Part shown: in pieces, positions 55,135-59,900 of the stretch
Position numbering within the stretch: position 1 is the stretch's first letter
How the letters are laid out: every line of letters starts with the position of its first letter
Assembly: GCF_000281975.1 (NCBI RefSeq)
Contig: NZ_AKKE01000079.1
Span: 1 to 59,900 of the forward strand
DNA length: 59,900 nucleotides
Origin: Novosphingobium sp. AP12
Lineage (GTDB): Bacteria > Pseudomonadota > Alphaproteobacteria > Sphingomonadales > Sphingomonadaceae
Direction: 5' to 3'
The notes under the pieces: generated by a model
Seen by the model: the letters and a program-made list of their open reading frames with translations, nothing else
The model's database searches: none
What the model was told of the DNA's origin: nothing
Program-made: the position numbers and the translations under genes

Positions 55135-56445
55135 ATGGCCGAAGAGTCGGCAAGAACTGGCAAGCCGCGGGGCAATCTGCCGCCGCTGGAACTCTATGTG
55201 CCCGAGCCGAGATACCGGCCCGGAGACGTCGTCGATTACTCGCATCTGCCGGTGCCGCCGGCGGGCAAGCTGCCCCGCCCGGACGAGGCCTGCGCCGCGG
55301 CCGACACCTGGCCGCTGACCCTCGACATGATTCGCGTTCTGGACGAGGACGACCATGCGGTCGGCGCATGGAATCCCGGCCTCGATCCCGAAAGCCTGCG
55401 CCGCATGCTGCGCACGATGGCGCTCACCCGCGCCTTCGACGACCGGCTGTACCGCAGCCAGCGTCAGGGCAAGACCAGCTTCTACATGAAGTCCACCGGC
55501 GAGGAGGCGATCGCGGCCGCCTGCGCGCAGGCGCTTGCCGACGACGACATGGTGTTTCCGAGCTATCGCCAGCAGGGCATCCTGATCTCGCGCGGCTATC
55601 CGCTCGTCGACATGGTCAACCAGATCTACTCGAACCGGGCCGATCCCCTGAAGGGCCGCCAGTTGCCGATCATGTATTCGGCCAAGGACTACGGGTTCTT
55701 CTCCATTTCCGGCAACCTCGCCACGCAGTTTCCGCAGGCGGTAGGCTGGGCGATGGCGAGCGCGATCAAAGGCGACACCCGCATCGCCACCGCCTTCATC
55801 GGCGAAGGATCGAGCGCCGAGGGCGACTTCCACGCGGCGATGACTTTCGCGGCCGTCTACAACGCGCCCGTCGTTCTGCACGTCGTCAACAACCAGTGGG
55901 CGATCTCCAGCTTTTCCGGTTTCGCGGGCGCCGAGCGCACGACATTCGCCGCCCGCGCGACCGGATACGGTATCGCGGGCCTCCGGGTGGACGGCAACGA
56001 CGCACTCGCCGTCTACGCGGCGATGGAGTGGGCCGCCAACCGCGCCCGCGCCAACCAGGGCCCGACGCTGATCGAACACTTCACCTACCGCGCCGAGGGG
56101 CACTCCACCTCGGACGACCCTTCCGCGTACCGCTCCGCGCAGGAGCGCGAGGAATGGCCGCTCGGCGATCCGATCATGCGCCTCAAGAAGCACCTGATCG
56201 CTCTTGGCGAATGGTCCGAGGAACAGCAGGAGGCGATGGACCGCGAACTGGTGGAGCAGGTCAAGGTCGCCACCAAGGAAGCCGAGAAGAACGGCGTGCT
56301 GGGCCACGGCATGCACCACCCGTTCCACACCATGTTCGAGGACGTCTTCGAGGAACTGCCCTGGCATCTCGAGGAGCAGGCCGACCAGGCCATCCGCGAG
56401 CGCGAGACCAAATGGCCGGAATGGAAGGAGCGGGGCGATGCCTGA
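55135..56445 (+). CDS. bkdA1: Branched-chain 2-oxo acid dehydrogenase E1 alpha subunit
   Basis: This 436-residue ThDP-dependent subunit decarboxylates the 2-oxo acids of Val, Leu and Ile. The ThDP/Mg motif GEGSSAEGDFHAAMTFAAVYNAPVVLHVVNN (about 222-252) is complete, and SFYMKSTGEEAIAAA and SYRQQGILISRG are typical for bacterial BkdA1. The N-terminal 80 residues (PPLELYVPEPRYRPGDVVDYSHL) are characteristic of this subunit rather than PDH E1-alpha. The stop overlaps the E1-beta start by 8 bases. A near-consensus promoter lies upstream. Confidence 0.95.
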   Translation: MAEESARTGKPRGNLPPLELYVPEPRYRPGDVVDYSHLPVPPAGKLPRPDEACAAADTWPLTLDMIRVLDEDDHAVGAWNPGLDPESLRRMLRTMALTRAFDDRLYRSQRQGKTSFYMKSTGEEAIAAACAQALADDDMVFPSYRQQGILISRGYPLVDMVNQIYSNRADPLKGRQLPIMYSAKDYGFFSISGNLATQFPQAVGWAMASAIKGDTRIATAFIGEGSSAEGDFHAAMTFAAVYNAPVVLHVVNNQWAISSFSGFAGAERTTFAARATGYGIAGLRVDGNDALAVYAAMEWAANRARANQGPTLIEHFTYRAEGHSTSDDPSAYRSAQEREEWPLGDPIMRLKKHLIALGEWSEEQQEAMDRELVEQVKVATKEAEKNGVLGHGMHHPFHTMFEDVFEELPWHLEEQADQAIRERETKWPEWKERGDA

Positions 56446-57502
56446 GGACAATTCGGTGAGCCTCGCCGATGACGTGAGCGAAGCTCCGACCAAGCAGATG
56501 AACATGATCGAGGCGATCAACGACGCCCTCGACATCATGATGGCGCGCGATCCGGACATCGTGATCCTGGGCGAGGACGTGGGCTATTTCGGCGGCGTCT
56601 TCCGCGCCACGGCGGGGCTCCAGAAGAAGTTCGGGCGCAACCGCGTGTTCGATTCGCCGATCAACGAATGCGGCATCATCGGCGCGGCGGTGGGCATGGC
56701 CGCCTATGGCCTGCGGCCGGTGCCGGAGATCCAGTTCGCCGACTACATCTACCCCGGCCTCGACCAGCTCATCAGCGAAGCGGCGCGCATGCGCTACCGC
56801 TCGGCGGGTGAGTTCACCGCGCCGATCACGGTGCGCTCGCCGTTCGGCGGCGGCATCTTCGGCGGGCAGACCCACAGCCAGAGCCCGGAGGCGCTGTTCA
56901 CCCACGTCGCCGGCCTGAAGACGGTTATTCCGTGCACGCCGCGCGACGCCAAGGGCCTGCTGATCGCCTCGATCGAGGACAACGACCCGGTCATCTTCTT
57001 CGAGCCCAAGCGCATCTACAACGGTCCGTTCGACGGCTACTACGACAGGCCCTCGCGGACCTGGAAGGGGCAACCCGGCGGCGACGTGCCCGAGGGCTAC
57101 TACAAGATCCCGCTCGGCAAGGCGCGGATCGTGCGGGAAGGCGCGGCGCTGACCGTGCTGTCCTACGGCACGATGATCCACGTCGCCGAGGCGGTGCTGG
57201 CCGAAAAGGGCATCGACGCCGAAATCATCGACCTGCGCACGCTCGTGCCGCTCGACATAGAGACTGTGGAAAAGTCCGTGGAGAAGACGGGCAAATGTCT
57301 GGTGATACACGAGGCGACCCGCACCTCCGGCTTCGGCGCCGAACTCTCCGCGCTGGTGCAGGAGCGTTGCTTCTACCACCTCGAAGCGCCGGTGGAGCGC
57401 GTGACCGGCTTCGACACGCCTTATCCGCACAGCCTCGAGTGGGCCTATTTCCCCGGTCCCGTCCGCATCGGCGAGGCGGTCGATCGTCTGATGAAGGATT
57501 GA
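56438..57502 (+). CDS. bkdA2: Branched-chain 2-oxo acid dehydrogenase E1 beta subunit
   Basis: This 354-residue partner of BkdA1 completes the E1 heterotetramer. The family blocks QMNMIEAINDALDIMMARDPDIVILGEDVGYFGGVFRATAGL, INECGIIGAAVGMAAYGLRPVPEIQFADYIYPG and SPFGGGIFGGQTHSQSPEALFTHVAGLKTVIP are present, with C-terminal EATRTSGFGAEL. The ATG at 56438 overlaps the E1-alpha stop, so the start is set by coupling; it lies within the preceding frame. E2 follows by 4 bp. Confidence 0.95.
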   Translation: MPEDNSVSLADDVSEAPTKQMNMIEAINDALDIMMARDPDIVILGEDVGYFGGVFRATAGLQKKFGRNRVFDSPINECGIIGAAVGMAAYGLRPVPEIQFADYIYPGLDQLISEAARMRYRSAGEFTAPITVRSPFGGGIFGGQTHSQSPEALFTHVAGLKTVIPCTPRDAKGLLIASIEDNDPVIFFEPKRIYNGPFDGYYDRPSRTWKGQPGGDVPEGYYKIPLGKARIVREGAALTVLSYGTMIHVAEAVLAEKGIDAEIIDLRTLVPLDIETVEKSVEKTGKCLVIHEATRTSGFGAELSALVQERCFYHLEAPVERVTGFDTPYPHSLEWAYFPGPVRIGEAVDRLMKD

Positions 57503-57506
57503 TCCG

Positions 57507-58808
57507 ATGGGTCGCTACACATTTACGCTCCCCGACATCGGTGAAGGCATCGCCGAGGCCGAGATCGTCGCCTGGCACGTCAAGGTCGGCGACACGGTGG
57601 AAGAAGACGGCCGTCTGGCCGACATGATGACCGACAAGGCGACGGTCGAGATGGAAAGCCCGGTTTCGGGCGTCGTCGTCGAAGTGGCGGGCGAGGCGGG
57701 CGACGTGATCGCCATCGGCTCCGCTCTGGTGGTGATCGAGGTCGAGGGCGCGGGCAATGAAACCGCCGCGCCCGCTCCCAAGGCAGCGGTGGTCGAGGAG
57801 CGGATCGAGGTCGAGACGCCTGATGCCGGCGACGTGGAACGGGTCGAGGCTGCGACCCGCCCGGCACCGGCACGCGAGCCTGAGCCTCAGATCAGGCCCG
57901 AGCCTGTCGAAGTCCGCGAAGCGCCTTCTGCTTCCGCCAAGGTCCTCGCCAGCCCGGCGGTCCGCAAGCGGGCCAAGGACCTCGGCATCGACCTTGTCGA
58001 AGTGCGTTCCGCCGAGGACGGCCGCCTGCGCCATGCCGACCTCGACGCGTTCCTCGCCTACAACGCCGGGGGCGGTTTCCAGCCTGCGGGCGGCAAGCGC
58101 GCGGACGAGCAGGTGCGCGTCATCGGCCTCAGGCGCCGCATCGCCGAGAACATGGCGGCCTCCAAGCGCAACATCCCGCACTTCGCCTATGTCGAGGAAT
58201 TCGACGTCACGGCGCTCGAGGAAACCCGCGCGCAGCTCAACGAGGGCAGGGGAGACCGGCCCAAGCTGACGATGCTGCCGTTCCTCATCACCGCGATCTG
58301 CAAGCTGCTGCCCAAGTATCCTATGCTCAACGCCCACTACGACGATGAGGCCGGCGTGGTGACGCGTTATGGCTCGGTGCACTTGGGCATCGCGGCGCAG
58401 ACCCCCGCCGGGCTCATGGTGCCGGTGATCCGCGACGCCCAGGGCCGCAACCTCTGGCAGCTCGCCGCCGAGATCACGCGCCTTGCGCAGGCTGCGCGCG
58501 ACGGGGCGGCGAAGTCGTCCGAACTGTCGGGCTCGACGATCACCGTAACCTCGCTCGGGCCGATGGGCGGCGTTGCGACGACGCCGGTCATCAACCGCCC
58601 CGAAGTCGCCATCATCGGCCCCAACCGCATCGTCGAGCGGCCGATGTTCGTGAAGGACGCCACTGGCGCCGAGCGCATCGAGAAGCGCAAAATCATGAAC
58701 ATCTCGATGAGCTGCGACCACCGCGTGGTCGATGGCTGGGATGCCGCGAGCTTCGCGCAGGACCTCAAGAAGCTGATCGAGGCGCCGGCGCTCATCCTCG
58801 CGGGCTAA
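57507..58808 (+). CDS. bkdB: Branched-chain 2-oxo acid dehydrogenase E2 (dihydrolipoamide acyltransferase)
   Basis: This 433-residue core has one lipoyl domain (residues 1-80, lipoyl-Lys in MMTDKATVEMESPVSG), a linker rich in Pro and Glu (about 88-145), a peripheral subunit-binding domain (SPAVRKRAKDLGIDLVEV), and the catalytic domain ending SCDHRVVDGWDAASF with the HxxxD site. The linker DNA contains a REP-like palindrome (57876-57912) read in frame. It is the last recognised bkd gene in the window; no lipoamide dehydrogenase (E3) is present. Confidence 0.95.
   Translation: MGRYTFTLPDIGEGIAEAEIVAWHVKVGDTVEEDGRLADMMTDKATVEMESPVSGVVVEVAGEAGDVIAIGSALVVIEVEGAGNETAAPAPKAAVVEERIEVETPDAGDVERVEAATRPAPAREPEPQIRPEPVEVREAPSASAKVLASPAVRKRAKDLGIDLVEVRSAEDGRLRHADLDAFLAYNAGGGFQPAGGKRADEQVRVIGLRRRIAENMAASKRNIPHFAYVEEFDVTALEETRAQLNEGRGDRPKLTMLPFLITAICKLLPKYPMLNAHYDDEAGVVTRYGSVHLGIAAQTPAGLMVPVIRDAQGRNLWQLAAEITRLAQAARDGAAKSSELSGSTITVTSLGPMGGVATTPVINRPEVAIIGPNRIVERPMFVKDATGAERIEKRKIMNISMSCDHRVVDGWDAASFAQDLKKLIEAPALILAG
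57876..57912 (+). repeat. REP-like palindromic element within the bkdB linker
   Basis: The stretch contains inverted repeat GCCTGA (57878-57883) and TCAGGC (57892-57897) and ends GAGCCTGTCGAAG, a motif of widely dispersed palindromes in sphingomonads and other proteobacteria (CTTCGACAGGCTC on the other strand). It is in frame and codes for REPEPQIRPEPVEV in the interdomain linker. Confidence 0.5.
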
Positions 58809-58819
58809 GGAGGTAGAAC

Positions 58820-59125
58820 GTGGACCGGGACCCGCGCGTGGATGATTACATCGCCGCCATGGCGCCCCCGGTCCGTGCCCTGCTCGAACATCTGCGCGAG
58901 GCTGTCCACCGGGCGCTCCCGGAAGGATGCGAGACGATAAAGTGGAAAGTCCCGCACTACACCGTCGATGGCTGCAACATTGCCGGGCTCGCCGGCTTCA
59001 AGGCGCACTGCTCGCTCGGCATCCACGGCGATCCGGCGACGAGCCGCTACGTCAAGATCGCCGCGTTCGACAAGATGCCGCCCGATGCGGAACTGACCGC
59101 GATGTTGCATGATGCCCGCGACTGA
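58820..59125 (+). CDS. DUF1801 domain protein (short paralogue)
   Basis: This 101-residue protein has the DUF1801/YdhG-like pattern: VDDYIAAMAPPVRALLEHLREAVHRALPEGCETIKWKVPHYTVDGCNIAGLAGFKAHCSLGIHGD. The DUF1801 function is unknown (it occurs with iron-chaperone-like YdhG folds). The start is a GTG at 58820 with an ideal AAGGAGG (58807-58813). It is 11 bp after bkdB and 17 bp before a longer paralogue on the same strand. Confidence 0.85.
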   Translation: MDRDPRVDDYIAAMAPPVRALLEHLREAVHRALPEGCETIKWKVPHYTVDGCNIAGLAGFKAHCSLGIHGDPATSRYVKIAAFDKMPPDAELTAMLHDARD

Positions 59126-59142
59126 ATCGCGGGGACCAAGCC

Positions 59143-59727
59143 ATGAGCCGAGATGCGCGCATCGACGAGTATATCGCTAACGCGGCGGATTTCGCCCGCC
59201 CGATCCTCGAGCACCTGCGAGACCTCGCCCACAACGCGCTCCCCGGCGCCGAGGAGGCGATCAAGTGGGGGATGCCGCACTTCCTCGTGAACGGCAAGAA
59301 CGTCGCGGGGATGGCCGCGTTCAAGGCGCACTGCACCTTCGTGATCCACGGCGACGGGCGACAGGGCGACGCGATGGGCCAGTTCGGCCGCATCACCGCG
59401 ATAACGGACCTCCCCGGCGACCCGGAACTCGCCGATAAGCTGCGCGCCGCGCGCGACCGGGTCGAGACGAAGGGCACGGCGCAGAAGACCGGCGGCGCCC
59501 GCAAGCCCAAGCCCGAGATACCGATGCCGGACGATTTCGCGGCACTGCTCGATGCCGCGCCGACTGCGCGCGGGACCTTCGATGCCTTCGCACCCTCCCA
59601 CCGCCGCGACTACCTCGAGTGGATCACCGAGGCGAAGACACAGACCACGCGGGACAAGCGCATGGCGCAGTCGGTGGAGTGGCTGGCAGAGGGCAAGAAG
59701 CGCCACTGGAAGTACGAGAGCTGCTGA
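59143..59727 (+). CDS. DUF1801/YdeI-like protein (long paralogue)
   Basis: This 194-residue protein has the same N-terminal DUF1801 domain (IDEYIANAADFARPILEHLRDLAHNALPGAEEAIKWGMPHFLVNGKNVAGMAAFKAHCTFVIHG), followed by a C-terminal OmdA/YdeI-like domain (PEIPMPDDFAALLDAAPTARGTFDAFAPSHRRDYLEWITEAKTQTTRDKRMAQSVEWLAEGKKRHWKYES). The latter helical repeat is typical of YdeI, linked to polymyxin resistance in Bacillus. It arose by duplication with its short neighbour or the reverse. The function here is unknown. Confidence 0.88.
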   Translation: MSRDARIDEYIANAADFARPILEHLRDLAHNALPGAEEAIKWGMPHFLVNGKNVAGMAAFKAHCTFVIHGDGRQGDAMGQFGRITAITDLPGDPELADKLRAARDRVETKGTAQKTGGARKPKPEIPMPDDFAALLDAAPTARGTFDAFAPSHRRDYLEWITEAKTQTTRDKRMAQSVEWLAEGKKRHWKYESC

Positions 59728-59818
59728 TGCGCGGCAGGGGCTGGAGGGCCCCTTTGCAGCCTCGTCGGCCTCTCCAAGAAGGTCGGCGCAAAAAATCCAC
59801 AAGGCTCCGGGAAGGCGG

Positions 59819-59847
59819 TTGACAGCCCCGGATGGCTGGCCTAGTGG
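59819..59847 (+). promoter_or_regulatory. Promoter of the tRNA at the window edge
   Basis: TTGACA (59819-59824), 17 bases, then TAGTGG (59842-59847). It lies 33 bp upstream of the tRNA 5' end. The -35 element is consensus, the -10 weak. Confidence 0.55.
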
Positions 59848-59879
59848 CGGCGCTCCCAAGCGGACGCAACCGCAAGAAC

Positions 59880-59900
59880 GCGGGTGTAGCTCAGTTGGTT
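59880..59900 (+). tRNA. 5' end of a tRNA cut by the window edge
   Basis: GCGGGTGTAGCTCAGTTGGTT is the acceptor and D arm of a tRNA. The anticodon lies outside the window, so the identity cannot be given; Gly or Val are possible from the 5' acceptor sequence. Confidence 0.85.

Overview
The window reads as a contiguous piece of a high-GC alphaproteobacterial chromosome, most likely Sphingomonadales and probably Novosphingobium or a close relative. This rests on gene content and order, not on a database search: addB-addA-trxA, argJ-GST-inositol phosphatase beside secA, yajC-secD-secF, ubiquinol-cytochrome c chaperone-DUF177-bamE-hslVU, recG-sdhE-mfd, and a branched-chain oxo-acid dehydrogenase operon. 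Almost all sequence is coding, genes often overlap by ATGA or GTGA, and no insertion sequence, integrase, CRISPR array or prophage was seen.

Layout. 1-5.7 kb: AddAB helicase-nuclease (addB cut by the window edge) and thioredoxin. 5.8-8.4 kb (minus): argJ, a glutathione S-transferase and an inositol monophosphatase-family enzyme. 8.7-11.9 kb: a small exported protein followed by secA. 12-14.9 kb: an autotransporter behind an unusually palindrome-rich promoter region. 15-16.2 kb: a stress-type SDR and a small basic protein, with a sigma-EcfG-like promoter. 16.2-23.5 kb: GGDEF cyclase, two tRNAs, polysaccharide deacetylase, an odd histidine kinase, Lrp/AsnC regulator, CPBP protease, aroQ, lipoprotein, holin-like protein. 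23.7-27.9 kb: tRNA-Pro, yajC-secD-secF and a cupin gene. 27.9-34.2 kb: a catabolic-looking accessory region (HxlR and TetR regulators, two SDRs, three NTF2-like proteins, a Rieske oxygenase, an ABM monooxygenase). 34.4-37.2 kb: feoAB and ssb. 37.2-42 kb: an exonuclease/endonuclease/phosphatase-family protein, chaperone and DUF177 genes, bamE, hslVU. 42-46 kb: small orphan genes, tRNA-Asn, NAD kinase, an EAL protein. 46-52.9 kb: mfd, a 21-bp repeat array, sdhE, a host-attachment-type protein and recG. 53-59.9 kb: FCD-type GntR regulator, tRNA-Pro, thyA, the bkd operon, two DUF1801 paralogues and the start of a tRNA.

Functional links. SecA, YajC, SecD and SecF are the Sec export motor and its accessory complex; the autotransporter, lipoproteins and BamE depend on this route. 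AddAB, RecG, Mfd and SSB are the recombination and repair set. GGDEF and EAL proteins make and break cyclic di-GMP. Three proline tRNAs (TGG, GGG, CGG anticodons) together cover the CCN codon box.

The most interesting non-coding signals are: a 147-bp array in exact 21-bp phase upstream of mfd; competing hairpins at the stop codon of a small secreted ORF placed where SecM sits in gammaproteobacteria; a 14-bp hairpin that masks the Shine-Dalgarno of the cupin gene after secF; a perfect 19-bp palindrome among GAAGTAA repeats before the autotransporter; and a palindromic element inside the coding linker of the dehydrogenase E2 subunit. All structures were read by eye and none has been folded or searched.
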